Assembly: GCF_005862305.2 (NCBI RefSeq) | Contig: NZ_CP054021.1 | Coordinates: 992,001 to 1,056,000, forward strand | Direction of reading: 5' to 3' | Source: Rhizobium indicum | GTDB taxonomy: Bacteria; Pseudomonadota; Alphaproteobacteria; Rhizobiales; Rhizobiaceae | DNA: 64,000 nucleotides | Shown: positions 54,499 to 64,000 of the stretch, one piece after another | How the letters are laid out: every line of letters begins with the position of its first letter | Numbering within the stretch: the stretch's first letter is position 1 | The notes under the pieces: model-generated | What the model was told of the DNA's origin: nothing | The model's input: only the letters and a program-made list of their open reading frames with translations | Databases searched by the model: none | Translations under genes and position numbers: made by a program

Positions 54499-55680
54499 AT
54501 GAAACTACTCGAGACATACATATTGCGGCGCGTCGGCCAGATGTTTCTCGTGGCGCTCCTGCCCGTTCTGGCGATCATTTGGACGACTCAGGTTCTGCAG
54601 CGCATCAATCTGGTCACCGACAGCGGCCAGTCGATCGGCTCGTTCGCCAAGCTGGCGACGATGATTCTGCCGTCGATCATTCCTGTCGTGCTGCCCTTCG
54701 CCCTCGTTATCGCGATCACCCAGACGCTGACGACGATGAACAATGATTCCGAGCTCACCGTCATCGACGCGGCCGGGGCGCGGCGCAGCGTGCTGATCCG
54801 GCCGATCCTGCTGCTTGCCGCCGTCATCAGCGTCTTTTCCTTCTTCGTCGACAACGTCGTCGAGCCGCGCGCAAAGACCGTCGTGCGCCAGATGATCGCC
54901 GAGACCTATGCTGACCTCCTCTCTTCGGTCATCGAGGAAAAGACCTTCCGGAAACTCGATGAAGGCCTCTATGTACAGATCTCACAGCGGATGGCGGGCC
55001 GCATGCTGAAGGGCCTTTTCGTCGCCGACGAGCGCGACCCGGCCTACGAACTGATCTACTATGCGAAGGAAGGCGCGGTCGACGACACGGGCACGACGCT
55101 GATCATGCATCAAGGCGAAGTGCACCGCAAAACGCCCGACGGCAACGTCTCGGTCATCAATTTCGATTCCTATTCCTTCGACCTCTCGGACATGACGGAG
55201 AATCGCGGTCAGGCGACGCTGCGCGCCAGCGACCGTGACCTGTGGTTCCTGTTCAATCCGGATCCGGCCGACAAGGACTATACGATCCGGCCGCAAAGCT
55301 ACCGCGCCGAACTGCATCGGCGGCTGACCGACTGGATCCTGCCTGTCGTCTTTGCCCTGTTTTCACTGGCGATCGCCGGCGATGCGCGCTCACACCGCGA
55401 AGCGCGGCTGCATCCGATGGTGAGCGCTCTCGCCTATGCCTTCGCGATGCGATGGGCGGCCTTCTACGCGGCCAATCAGATCGATACCGATCCTGAATAT
55501 ATCGCCGTCCTCTACGCCATCCCGATCGTCAGCAGCATCATCTCGATCGTCTTCCTCGGCCTGCACAAACGACTGGTCATGCCTTCGTTCATCCGCGACC
55601 GGATTTCGTCTTTCTGGAGGCGGATGCAGGAAAGGCTGCTTGCCGCAACCGGCAGGACCGGCGGGGGCACTGCCCAATGA
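54499..55680 (+). CDS. lptF: LPS export permease LptF
   Basis: LptF forms with LptG and LptB2 the inner-membrane ABC machine that extracts LPS. The 393-residue protein starts MKLLETYILRRVGQMFLVALLPVLAIIW. It has the coupling-helix region TTMNNDSELTVIDAAGARRS, a periplasmic beta-jellyroll (about residues 130-270) and the last membrane helices from about 280. ATG 54499 was chosen at the start of the first helix. lptG overlaps its stop codon. Confidence 0.94.
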   Translation: MKLLETYILRRVGQMFLVALLPVLAIIWTTQVLQRINLVTDSGQSIGSFAKLATMILPSIIPVVLPFALVIAITQTLTTMNNDSELTVIDAAGARRSVLIRPILLLAAVISVFSFFVDNVVEPRAKTVVRQMIAETYADLLSSVIEEKTFRKLDEGLYVQISQRMAGRMLKGLFVADERDPAYELIYYAKEGAVDDTGTTLIMHQGEVHRKTPDGNVSVINFDSYSFDLSDMTENRGQATLRASDRDLWFLFNPDPADKDYTIRPQSYRAELHRRLTDWILPVVFALFSLAIAGDARSHREARLHPMVSALAYAFAMRWAAFYAANQIDTDPEYIAVLYAIPIVSSIISIVFLGLHKRLVMPSFIRDRISSFWRRMQERLLAATGRTGGGTAQ

Positions 55681-56765
55681 TGTTCGGGACATTGTCGCGT
55701 TATTTCTTTCGCCGCTATCTGGTGACGACGGGCTGGTTCCTGATCGGCGTCTCGGCGATTTCTTTCCTCCTCGATTTCAGCGAGACGGCGGGCCGCATGT
55801 CCGGCCTTCCCGGCTACACGATCGGCGGCGGCGTCCTGATGACCGCGGTGCGCCTGCCGCTCATCCTGCAGCAGACGGTGCCGTTCATCGCGCTGTTCGT
55901 CGGCATGACGGTGCTGATCGGCCTCAACCGCAAATATGAACTCGTCGTCACGCGCGCCGCCGGCATTTCGGTCTGGCAGTTCATGTTCCCCTTCATCGCC
56001 GGCTCGCTGGCGCTCGGCCTGCTGACGATGGCGGCGCTGAACCCGCTTGCCGCCTGGGGACAGCGCCAGGCACTGCTGGTCGAATCCGACTGGCGCGGCG
56101 AGAACGCGGTTCTGCGCAAGGCGCCGCAGATTCCGTGGCTGCGCCAGATCAGTGGCCGGGACGATGTCATCATCGGCGCCCAGACGGTCCAGGAGAACGG
56201 AACCAAGCTGATCGACGCGGTGCTGATCCATTTCGATTCAAGCGGTCAGGTCATTCTGAGACAGGACGCCGCCACTGCAAAATTGGAAGATGGTTACTGG
56301 CAACTTAACACGGTTGTCGAGCGCAAGCCTGGCGAAATCCCCGTGCGTAAAGCTTCGGTTCAACTTCGCACCAATCTGAAACAGGACTTCGTCCAGGAGC
56401 GGCTGACAGCGCCGGAAACAATTGGTTTCTTTGACCTTTCCAACCGGATTGCGGCGGCCAAATCCTTCGGCATCTCGACCAAGGCGCTGGAGACGCAATT
56501 CAACTCCCTGTTGTCCCAGCCATTGCTGCTGGTGGCCATGACTTTCATAGCCGCAACAGTGTCCCTAAAATTTAGCCGGTTCAACCAATCCCGCTCCGTG
56601 ATTCTGGGTGGCATCCTTTCGGGCTTCATGCTTTATGTCATCACCGTGCTTGTAAAGGCATTCGGAAGCAGTGGAGTCGTGCCCCCCTTCGTGGCGACGT
56701 GGATACCGGTGGTCGTCGCGCTGGCCTTGGGTGCGACTATTCTGCTTCATCAGGAGGACGGCTAG
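55677..56765 (+). CDS. lptG: LPS export permease LptG
   Basis: The 362-residue partner of LptF has the start MMFGTLSRYFFRRYLVTTGWFLIGVSAISFLLDFSE, the coupling segment LNRKYELVVTRAAGISVWQFM, a periplasmic jellyroll domain and C-terminal helices (FSRFNQSRSVILGGILSGFMLYVITVLVKAFG). It overlaps lptF by 4 bases (ATGA). The last base of its TAG stop is the first base of the lptD GTG start codon. Confidence 0.94.
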   Translation: MMFGTLSRYFFRRYLVTTGWFLIGVSAISFLLDFSETAGRMSGLPGYTIGGGVLMTAVRLPLILQQTVPFIALFVGMTVLIGLNRKYELVVTRAAGISVWQFMFPFIAGSLALGLLTMAALNPLAAWGQRQALLVESDWRGENAVLRKAPQIPWLRQISGRDDVIIGAQTVQENGTKLIDAVLIHFDSSGQVILRQDAATAKLEDGYWQLNTVVERKPGEIPVRKASVQLRTNLKQDFVQERLTAPETIGFFDLSNRIAAAKSFGISTKALETQFNSLLSQPLLLVAMTFIAATVSLKFSRFNQSRSVILGGILSGFMLYVITVLVKAFGSSGVVPPFVATWIPVVVALALGATILLHQEDG

Positions 56766-59092
56766 TGGCGGCAGGCGACCGCAAGTATTTTAGTAAACAG
56801 TTGGTTGCCCTGCTTGTCGGTGCGGCTTTATGTTCCTATTTCGGCAGCGCCCCGGCCTCTTTCGGCCAGGCCAGCGCGCCCGAACAAAATATAGAGAAGA
56901 ATATTCCCGAAGGGGCCAAGCTCCTGCTTTCGGCCAATGAACTCGTCTATAACCGTGACGCCGATCTGGTGTCGGCGGTCGGCGGCGTGCAGATCAACTA
57001 TGGCGGCTATAAAATGGTCGCGCAAAAGGTCGAGTACAATCAGAAGACCGGCCGGATGATGGCGCTCGGCAATGTCGAGTTGGTCAGCCCGGACGGCAAT
57101 CGTATCTATGCCGACAACCTTGATGTGACCGACAATTTTGCCGACGGGTTCCTGAACTCGCTGCGCATCGAGACCGCCGACAACACGCGTATCGTTGCCG
57201 AAAGCGGCGAGCGCGTCGGCGGCACGATGATGATTCTCAACAAGGGCGTCTACACGGCCTGCCTTCCCTGCGCCGAAGATCCGAAGCGCGCCCCTTTCTG
57301 GCAGGTCAAGGCCCAGCGGGTGATCCAGAACGGCGAGACGCATACGATCCGTCTGGAGAGAGCGCGCTTCGAGCTGCTCGGCCATCCGATTGCCTTCCTG
57401 CCGTTCATCGAAGTTCCCGACAATACGGTGAAACGCAAATCCGGCTTTCTGTTTCCGACGATGAGCCTGTCGCAGAATCTCGGCTTCGGTCTTTCCGTTC
57501 CTTATTACTATGTGATCTCGCCGAGCATGGACGCGACGGTCACAGCCACGGGCTACACTGCCCAGGGCTTCCTCATCGAAGGTGAATTTCGCCAACGCTT
57601 CGAAAATGGCACGCATATTCTGCGCGTCGCCGGCATCGACCAGGCAAAACCGGGCAACTTCAGCTCCGGCACAAGCGATGCCGAAGCCGAGCAACGTGGC
57701 ATGGTGGCTTCCAAGGCTGACTTCCGCATCAATCCGCGCTGGACGTTCGGCTGGGACGTCATGACGCAGAGCGACAACAATTTCTCGAAAACGTATAAGC
57801 TGCGGGGCCTGACCGGTACGGATCGTACCAACCAGATCTACCTGACAGGGCTCGGGAAACGCAATTATTTCGACATGCGAGCGTTCTATTTCGACGTCCA
57901 GGATGCCGATCGGACGAATACCGCTGAAAAGCAGCAGGCGATCGTCTATCCGTCGCTCGACTATCACTATGTGGCGCCGCAACCGCTTGCCGGCGGCGAG
58001 CTTTCGGCGGATGTCAATCTGACGAATATTTCGCGCACACATGACGACTTCTATACCGTCGACGGCTTCGACCGTTTCCGCGGTCTGAAAGGCCAGACTT
58101 CGCGGCTGACTGCCGAGCTGCAATGGAAGCGCACCTACGTCACGCCGACCGGCCTGGTGATCACGCCGCTTCTGGCCGCGCGCGGCGATGCCTTCGCGCT
58201 GAACATGGATGACCCCACCGGCTACACCGGCAACTACGTCGACGGCAATTCCGCCACCCGCTCGATGTTCACAGCCGGGCTGGAGATGCGTTATCCGATC
58301 TTGATGACGACTGACAATAGCACCCATATCCTCGAGCCGATCGCACAGATCTATGCCCGCCCCGACGAGCAGCTCGCAGGCCGCCTGCCGAACGAGGATG
58401 CCCAAAGCTTCGTCTTCGACGCCACCTCGCTGTTCGACCGCGACAAGTTCTCGGGCTACGACCGGGTCGAAGGCGGTACTCGCGCCAATATCGGCGTTCA
58501 GTACACCGGTACATTCGACAGCGGTTACAAGCTGCACGGCATCTTCGGCCAATCCTATCAGATCGCCGGCCAGAACTCGTTTGCGACCGATGACCTCGTC
58601 AACGTCGGCGCGGATTCGGGCCTTGAAACCGACCGCTCCGATTATGTCGGCCTTGGCGGCGTCGAAACACCGTACGGCGTTTCCGTCGCAGCTTCCTACC
58701 GGCTCGACGAAAAAGATTTCGAATTCCGCCGCGGTGACCTGACGACGGCCTACCAGAACGACACCTTCTCGACACAGCTGACCTACACTCATCTCAGCGC
58801 CCAGCCGGAATATGGCTTCGCCGAGGACAATGACGAGATCCAGACCAACAGCACCGTCAAGTTCAAGGATTACTGGTCGATTTTCGGCGGCATTGCCTGG
58901 GATCTGAACAATGATGTGATCAGTCGGCGGACGATCGGCCTCTCTTATGACGACGAATGCACGATCTTCACGATCGCCTATACGGACAGCAGAGATTCCG
59001 ACGACGAGTCAGGAAGCGACTGGACGATCGGCGCACGGCTGACCTTCCGCACGCTCGGCGACATCAAGATCGGTTCCGACACCCTCGAATGA
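56765..59092 (+). CDS. lptD: LPS-assembly outer-membrane protein LptD
   Basis: LptD puts LPS into the outer leaflet together with LptE. The 775-residue protein has a signal peptide (KQLVALLVGAALCSYFGSAPASFG), the OstA-like beta-jellyroll domain (LLLSANELVYNRDADLVSAVGGVQINYGGYKMVAQKVEYN) and a large C-terminal barrel. Cysteines CLPC (in GVYTACLPCAED) and the C-terminal DDECTIFTI may form the disulfides seen in LptD. The start is GTG at 56765 after AGGAGGACGGCTA; the longer frame to 56699 has no signal peptide and runs inside lptG. Confidence 0.94.
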   Translation: MAAGDRKYFSKQLVALLVGAALCSYFGSAPASFGQASAPEQNIEKNIPEGAKLLLSANELVYNRDADLVSAVGGVQINYGGYKMVAQKVEYNQKTGRMMALGNVELVSPDGNRIYADNLDVTDNFADGFLNSLRIETADNTRIVAESGERVGGTMMILNKGVYTACLPCAEDPKRAPFWQVKAQRVIQNGETHTIRLERARFELLGHPIAFLPFIEVPDNTVKRKSGFLFPTMSLSQNLGFGLSVPYYYVISPSMDATVTATGYTAQGFLIEGEFRQRFENGTHILRVAGIDQAKPGNFSSGTSDAEAEQRGMVASKADFRINPRWTFGWDVMTQSDNNFSKTYKLRGLTGTDRTNQIYLTGLGKRNYFDMRAFYFDVQDADRTNTAEKQQAIVYPSLDYHYVAPQPLAGGELSADVNLTNISRTHDDFYTVDGFDRFRGLKGQTSRLTAELQWKRTYVTPTGLVITPLLAARGDAFALNMDDPTGYTGNYVDGNSATRSMFTAGLEMRYPILMTTDNSTHILEPIAQIYARPDEQLAGRLPNEDAQSFVFDATSLFDRDKFSGYDRVEGGTRANIGVQYTGTFDSGYKLHGIFGQSYQIAGQNSFATDDLVNVGADSGLETDRSDYVGLGGVETPYGVSVAASYRLDEKDFEFRRGDLTTAYQNDTFSTQLTYTHLSAQPEYGFAEDNDEIQTNSTVKFKDYWSIFGGIAWDLNNDVISRRTIGLSYDDECTIFTIAYTDSRDSDDESGSDWTIGARLTFRTLGDIKIGSDTLE

Positions 59093-59276
59093 CGGGCGAT
59101 CGGCGCAAACATGGCCTGAGGCCATTCTTTCGCCGTAAGCCTGTGCAGGACATTGCCGCCAGTCGGTATCTGAGGCATAGGGGTTTCGCGCCGTGATGGA
59201 AGCGATTTCAGCGTGTCTCGCACTGTGGTAAGAACGCCGCGAACAACGTCTCGCGGCGCTATCGGGAGGTCAACAG

Positions 59277-60221
59277 ATGATTGACGCGAAAAAAGCCATA
59301 ACCAAGTTCCTCGCCGGGGCAGCGCTTGCATTGCTGACAGGCCTTGCCGGTCCAGCGCTTGCGGTCAGTGAAGTCAAGGCCGTGGTGAACGGCACTGCCA
59401 TCACCAGCGGCGATGTCGCCAAGCGCCAGGCCTTCCTGCGCCTGCAGCATACGAAGGCCGATGCCAAGACCGCCCAGGAGCAATTGATCGACGAGACGCT
59501 CAAGCGGCAGGAAGTCACCCGCGTCCGTATGTCGGTTTCGCAGCAGGACGTCGATGCGTCTTTCGCGCGCTTTTCGAGCGGCAACAAGCTTTCCCCCGAG
59601 CAGATGTCGCAGATCCTCGATCGCGCCGGCGTCGGCGTCGATCATTTCAAGGGTTTCATCGCCGTGCAGATGAGCTGGCCGCGTGTCGTCAACGCCCGCT
59701 ACGGCTCGACCTCGCGGCTGTCGAACTATGATCTCGTCTCGCGCATGATGCAGAACAACAAGCAGAAGCCGGTCACGACGGAATATATGCTGCAGCAGAT
59801 CATCTTCGTCATTCCGCAAGCCAAGCGCGGCGCCATCACCGGCAAGCGTAAGGGCGAGGCCGAGGCGTCGCGCTCCAAATTTCCGGGCTGCGATCAGGCA
59901 AAGGTGTTTGCTGCCACGATGCGCGACGTTTCCGTGCGCGATCTCGGCCGCCTGCTCGCCCCCGAGATCCCGCCGGATTGGAAGCCGCTGGTCGAGCAGG
60001 CCAAGGGCAACACGACGGGGACCCGCGTCACAGACAAGGGCGTCGAATATCTGGCAATCTGCAGCCAGCGGCAGGTTTCTGACGACCAGGCCGCCGAAAT
60101 GGTCTTCCGCCAGGAAGATCTCGACAAGTCCAAGGGCGGCAAGGACGCCAGCCCAGAAAACGAAAACAGCAAGAAATATCTGGATGAACTGCGCAAAAAG
60201 GCGCAGATCGCCTATCGCTGA
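59277..60221 (+). CDS. SurA-like periplasmic chaperone
   Basis: The 314-residue protein has a signal peptide (FLAGAALALLTGLAGPALA, cleaved about residue 29) and an N-terminal SurA domain (VKAVVNGTAITSGDVAKRQAFLRLQHTKADAKTAQEQLIDETLKRQE). The later part (MLQQIIFVIPQAKR ... GCDQAKVFAATMRDVSVRDLG) aligns poorly with parvulin rotamase domains and lacks the GGDLGW-type motif, so enzyme activity is doubtful. It probably helps outer-membrane proteins such as LptD, whose gene lies 184 bases upstream. GGGAGGTCAACAG precedes the ATG. pdxA follows 6 bases later. Confidence 0.85.
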   Translation: MIDAKKAITKFLAGAALALLTGLAGPALAVSEVKAVVNGTAITSGDVAKRQAFLRLQHTKADAKTAQEQLIDETLKRQEVTRVRMSVSQQDVDASFARFSSGNKLSPEQMSQILDRAGVGVDHFKGFIAVQMSWPRVVNARYGSTSRLSNYDLVSRMMQNNKQKPVTTEYMLQQIIFVIPQAKRGAITGKRKGEAEASRSKFPGCDQAKVFAATMRDVSVRDLGRLLAPEIPPDWKPLVEQAKGNTTGTRVTDKGVEYLAICSQRQVSDDQAAEMVFRQEDLDKSKGGKDASPENENSKKYLDELRKKAQIAYR

Positions 60222-60227
60222 CCGACA

Positions 60228-61256
60228 ATGGCGATACCGTTTTCGCGACCGCTTGCGCTGAGCCAGGGCGACCCCGCCGGCATCGGGCCGGATATTACTC
60301 TGATGGCCTGGCTCCGGCGGCGTGAACTCGGGCTGCCGCCTTTCTTCCTGATCGGCGACCCCGATGTTCTGGCGTTGAGAGCCCGCCAGCTCAATCTGAC
60401 GGTCTCGATCCGCGAGACCGATGAAGCCGGCAAGGCCGCCGGCATGTTTGCCGATGCGCTGCCCGTCATGACCATACCGGCCGGTATCGAGGTCGTGGCC
60501 GGTGAACCGCATGCGGCAACGGCGAAAGGCACGATCGCGTCGATCGAGAAAGCCGTGTCGCTTGTCATTGACGGCGAGGCGCTCGCAGTCGTTACCAATC
60601 CGATCGCCAAGGCCGTGCTTTACGAGGCGGGTTTCCGGTTTCCTGGCCATACCGAATTTCTCGCCGATCTCGCCGTCAGGGCGACCGGCCGGCCGGTGAC
60701 ACCGGTGATGATGCTGTCTGGACCGAAGCTCCGGGCCATTCCCGTCACCATCCATATTCCGGTCCGCGACGTGCCGCAGGCGCTGACGGGCGACCTGATC
60801 ACGGAAACCTGCAGGATCGCCCATGAAGATCTAAGGCAGCGCTTCGGCATCGAGGCGCCGCGGCTTGCCGTTGCCGGCCTCAACCCGCATGCAGGCGAAG
60901 GCGGGGCGATCGGTACGGAGGACGAGGATGTCATCCGTCCGGCGATCGAGCGCCTGCGCGACGAGGGCATCGATGCGATCGGCCCCCTGCCCGCCGATAC
61001 GATGTTTCATGACGAGGCGCGGGCGCGATACGACGTCGCCGTCTGCATGTATCACGATCAGGCGCTGATCCCGGCCAAGGCACTTGGTTTCGACGACAGC
61101 GTCAACGTGACGCTCGGGCTTCCCTTCGTGCGCACCTCGCCGGATCACGGCACCGCTTTCGGCATTGCCGGCAAGGGACTGGCGCGCGAGCACAGCCTCG
61201 TTGCCGCGCTGAAGCTCGCCGCCCAGCTCGGCCGCAGTGTGGAAAGCCGCCGCTGA
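60228..61256 (+). CDS. pdxA: 4-hydroxythreonine-4-phosphate dehydrogenase
   Basis: PdxA oxidises 4-phospho-hydroxy-L-threonine for pyridoxal phosphate synthesis in the DXP-dependent route. The 342-residue protein starts with [16 protein letters not shown] and has the metal-binding histidines in [23 protein letters not shown] and [13 protein letters not shown]. It starts 6 bases after surA, and its stop codon shares an A with the rsmA start (TGATG). The order surA-pdxA-rsmA is widespread. Confidence 0.96.
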   Translation: MAIPFSRPLALSQGDPAGIGPDITLMAWLRRRELGLPPFFLIGDPDVLALRARQLNLTVSIRETDEAGKAAGMFADALPVMTIPAGIEVVAGEPHAATAKGTIASIEKAVSLVIDGEALAVVTNPIAKAVLYEAGFRFPGHTEFLADLAVRATGRPVTPVMMLSGPKLRAIPVTIHIPVRDVPQALTGDLITETCRIAHEDLRQRFGIEAPRLAVAGLNPHAGEGGAIGTEDEDVIRPAIERLRDEGIDAIGPLPADTMFHDEARARYDVAVCMYHDQALIPAKALGFDDSVNVTLGLPFVRTSPDHGTAFGIAGKGLAREHSLVAALKLAAQLGRSVESRR

Positions 61257-62083
61257 TGGCAGCACTCGATGGCCTGCCGCCGCTTCGCGACGTCATCCAG
61301 CGTCACGGTCTCGATGCGCGCAAGGCGCTCGGGCAGAACTTCCTGCTCGACCTCAACCTCACGCAGAAGATCGCCCGCACGGCGGGCACACTCGAAGAGG
61401 CGACCATCGTTGAGGTCGGCCCTGGCCCTGGCGGATTGACGCGGGCGATCCTGGCGCTCGGTGCCAGAAAGGTCATCGCCATCGAGCGGGATCCCCGCTG
61501 CCTGCCGGCACTCGCCGAGATCGCCGATCATTATCCCGGCCGGCTGGAGGTGATCGAAGGCGATGCGCTGAAGATTGATTTCGAGACATTGGCGCCGCAA
61601 GGCCCGATCAAGATCATTGCCAACCTGCCCTATAATGTCGGCACGCAGTTGCTGGTCAACTGGCTGCTGCCGAAAGCCTGGCCGCCGTTCTGGCAGTCGC
61701 TGACGCTGATGTTTCAGAAGGAGGTCGGCGAGCGTATCGTCGCCAACGAAGACGACGATCATTACGGCCGTCTCGGCGTGCTCTGCGGCTGGCGGACGGA
61801 GGCACGCATGGCCTTCGACGTGCCGCCGCAAGCCTTCACGCCGCCGCCGAAGGTGACGTCGACGGTCGTGCAACTGACCCCCCGCGAATCCCCGATCCCC
61901 TGCGCTGTCGCCAATCTGGAAAAGGTGACACAGGCGGCCTTCGGCCAGCGCCGCAAAATGCTCCGCCAAAGCCTGAAATCCCTCGGCGGCGAGAGCCTGC
62001 TCGTCAAGGCCGGGATCGATCCGGCGCGTCGGGCGGAAACCTTGTCCGTCGAGGAATTCTGCCTTCTCGCAAACAGCCTGTAG
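61256..62083 (+). CDS. rsmA: 16S rRNA dimethyladenosine transferase (KsgA)
   Basis: The enzyme dimethylates A1518 and A1519 of 16S rRNA during small-subunit assembly. The 275-residue protein has the family start ([26 protein letters not shown]), the SAM motif [15 protein letters not shown] and the catalytic [11 protein letters not shown]. Its ATG overlaps the pdxA stop. gmk is convergent, 44 bases away. Confidence 0.96.
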   Translation: MAALDGLPPLRDVIQRHGLDARKALGQNFLLDLNLTQKIARTAGTLEEATIVEVGPGPGGLTRAILALGARKVIAIERDPRCLPALAEIADHYPGRLEVIEGDALKIDFETLAPQGPIKIIANLPYNVGTQLLVNWLLPKAWPPFWQSLTLMFQKEVGERIVANEDDDHYGRLGVLCGWRTEARMAFDVPPQAFTPPPKVTSTVVQLTPRESPIPCAVANLEKVTQAAFGQRRKMLRQSLKSLGGESLLVKAGIDPARRAETLSVEEFCLLANSL

Positions 62084-62127
62084 GGCAGTTCCAGCGAGGT
62101 GCGAAGCGGTTTTCCCAGGAGTTTACC

Positions 62128-62790
<663 letters not shown>

Positions 62791-62793
62791 GTT

Positions 62794-63681
62794 TTACTCC
62801 AAATTCTGGACCTGCTCGCGGAACTGGTCGATCACGACTTTCAGCTCGATGCCGGCAGCGGTGACCGCCGAGGCATTCGACTTCGAGCAGATGGTATTCG
62901 ATTCGCGGTTAAATTCCTGTGCAAGGAAGTCCAGCCGGCGCCCGGCGGGGCCACCTTTCACCAGGAGATCGCGCGCTGCGGCGATATGAGCCTTCAGACG
63001 ATCGATTTCCTCGCGTAGATCCGCCTTGGTCGCCAACAGCGCGGCTTCGGCATGCAGCCTGTCGCGGTCGAGCGCGGCCATGCCGTCCATCAACAGGGCG
63101 ACCTGAGCGGCAAGCCGCGCGGCGATCTCCTGCGGCGAGCGCGACGGATCGGCCTCGATCGTCCGTGTCAGGCCCTCGATCGTCGTGACGTGGTCGTGAA
63201 GAATGCGGGCCAGCGCCGAACCTTCCTGTTCGCGCATCGCTCTCAGATCGGCAAGCGCGGCCAGCAGGCCGGCAGCGATATCGGCGTCACGGGCGGCAAG
63301 CGCCTCCTCGCCATCCTCGCTTTCGCGGAATTCGACGATGCCGCGCACCAGAAGCAGCGTATCGAGCTTCAGCGGCGCCGGATCGATGACACCGTCCAAC
63401 TGCTCGCGCATGGCCAGCACGGCGGCAAGAGCCTCCTTGTTCAGCACCGCCTCGAAACGGTTCTCGTCGGCACTGACGGATAGCGATGCCTGCAGGTTGC
63501 CGCGGCTGAAGCTTTCACCGGCGAGGCGGCGGACCTCTGCCTCCATGCGTTCGAGACCGGGCGGCAGGCGCAGGCGCAGGTCGAGACCTTTGCCGTTGAC
63601 CGAGCGCAGTTCCCATGCCCAGCGCCAGCGGCCGCTCGTTCCCTCGCGCCGCGCAAAACCGGTCATGGACTGCAAAGCCAT
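62794..63681 (-). CDS. yicC: YicC family endoribonuclease/stress protein
   Basis: The 295-residue protein has the YicC N-terminal domain (LQSMTGFARREGTSGRWRWAWELRSVNGKGLDLRLRLPPGLERMEAEVR) and the C-terminal domain of unknown function DUF1732 (LKAHIAAARDLLVKGGPAGRRLDFLAQEFNRESNTICSKS). E. coli YicC has endoribonuclease activity. It lies 18 bases after mltG and directly before gmk. Confidence 0.94.
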   Translation of the reverse strand: MALQSMTGFARREGTSGRWRWAWELRSVNGKGLDLRLRLPPGLERMEAEVRRLAGESFSRGNLQASLSVSADENRFEAVLNKEALAAVLAMREQLDGVIDPAPLKLDTLLLVRGIVEFRESEDGEEALAARDADIAAGLLAALADLRAMREQEGSALARILHDHVTTIEGLTRTIEADPSRSPQEIAARLAAQVALLMDGMAALDRDRLHAEAALLATKADLREEIDRLKAHIAAARDLLVKGGPAGRRLDFLAQEFNRESNTICSKSNASAVTAAGIELKVVIDQFREQVQNLE

Positions 63682-63699
63682 GCGAGCCTCCCGAAAGTC

Positions 63700-64000
63700 T
63701 CAGTTGATCTTCTTTTTCTTCGGCGGCGCGACGGTCGCGCCATTGTCCGCCGGCTGCTCTTCCGGCTGGCCGTCGACTGCGATGTTCGGGTCCGAACCCT
63801 TGTCGGCTTCGAGCTTGCGCCATCGCTTGACGTTGGCGTTGTGCTCCTCGAGCGTCGCAGAGAAAACATGGCCGCCGGTGCCGTCGGCGACGAAATAGAG
63901 ATCCTGCGTCTTCCAGGGATTGGCGACGGCTTCCAGCGCATCCTTGCCGGGATTGGCGATCGGCGTCGGCGGCAGACCCTTGATGACATAGGTGTTGTAA
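63700..64000 (-). CDS. mltG: Endolytic transglycosylase MltG, C-terminal part; start outside window
   Basis: Only the last 99 codons or so lie in the window; the frame ends TGA at 63702-63700. The sequence [20 protein letters not shown] is the YceG/MltG end motif. [29 protein letters not shown] follows, then a tail ending KKKKIN. MltG cuts nascent glycan strands at the inner membrane and sets peptidoglycan strand length. The active-site Glu is outside the window. yicC and gmk follow in the same direction. Confidence 0.9.
   Translation of the reverse strand, partial: YNTYVIKGLPPTPIANPGKDALEAVANPWKTQDLYFVADGTGGHVFSATLEEHNANVKRWRKLEADKGSDPNIAVDGQPEEQPADNGATVAPPKKKKIN

Noticed and set aside
56828..58792. 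654-codon minus-strand frame over lptD
   Set aside because: Antisense shadow of lptD without motifs.

Overview
The window looks like a chromosomal segment of an alphaproteobacterium of the Rhizobium group, close to R. leguminosarum or R. etli. Base composition is uniformly GC-rich. Gene blocks such as ldtP-ldtR-hemB, purM-purN with AI-2E/hdaA/ppk/ppx, uvrC-pgsA-moaD-moaE, and pepA-holC with lptF-lptG-lptD-surA-pdxA-rsmA plus gmk-yicC-mltG have the rhizobial arrangement. Several families of rhizobial intergenic palindromic repeats lie between genes. No rRNA, tRNA, CRISPR array, transposase or phage gene was seen. The window is mostly core genome with a few accessory genes.

Layout. 1-3.9 kb: a Tat-exported L,D-transpeptidase (cut by the window start), its MarR regulator LdtR, a small membrane protein, hemB and an RDD protein. 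4-7 kb: protein leucyltransferase Bpt, a DMT exporter, an AbrB/Doc toxin-antitoxin pair and an AHSA1/SRPBCC protein. 7-21 kb: parC, a secreted protein of unknown function, a TetR/serine-hydrolase divergon, aspS, a Tat-exported multicopper oxidase, ribonuclease D, a membrane class III cyclase and a phytase-like esterase. 20-28 kb: a leftward group AI-2E permease, hdaA, ppk, ppx, divergent from purM-purN. 28-34 kb: an isolated phnM, a NudK-type Nudix hydrolase coupled to a molybdopterin oxidoreductase, rlmJ, a GST and an Omp25/RopB-type outer-membrane protein.

34-40 kb: a pteridine-reductase-like SDR coupled to uvrC, then pgsA-moaD and moaE. 39-41 kb: an orphan LivH-type permease divergent from a CGNR zinc-finger regulator and a lipoprotein, with a perfect palindrome between them. 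41-51 kb: ndk, a second GST, DinB, a GGDEF-derived protein, a short tandem-repeat block, an ABC-F ATPase, a lipoprotein polysaccharide deacetylase, an S9 peptidase, D-galactose dehydrogenase and a lipoprotein. 51-64 kb: holC-pepA facing a PAP2 phosphatase and the LPS-export run lptF-lptG-lptD-surA-pdxA-rsmA, then gmk-yicC-mltG on the other strand.

Functionally the window joins envelope building (L,D-transpeptidase, MltG, Lpt proteins, SurA, PAP2 phosphatase, deacetylase, porin), nucleotide and cofactor synthesis (PurM/N, Gmk, Ndk, HemB, PdxA, MoaD/E), replication and repair (ParC, HdaA, HolC, UvrC) and polyphosphate metabolism. I found no gene cluster that clearly forms a new defence or biosynthetic system. 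The most unusual items are the CGNR/permease divergon with its mirrored promoter palindrome, the tandem repeat block before the ABC-F gene, and the repeat-element families in different stages of decay.
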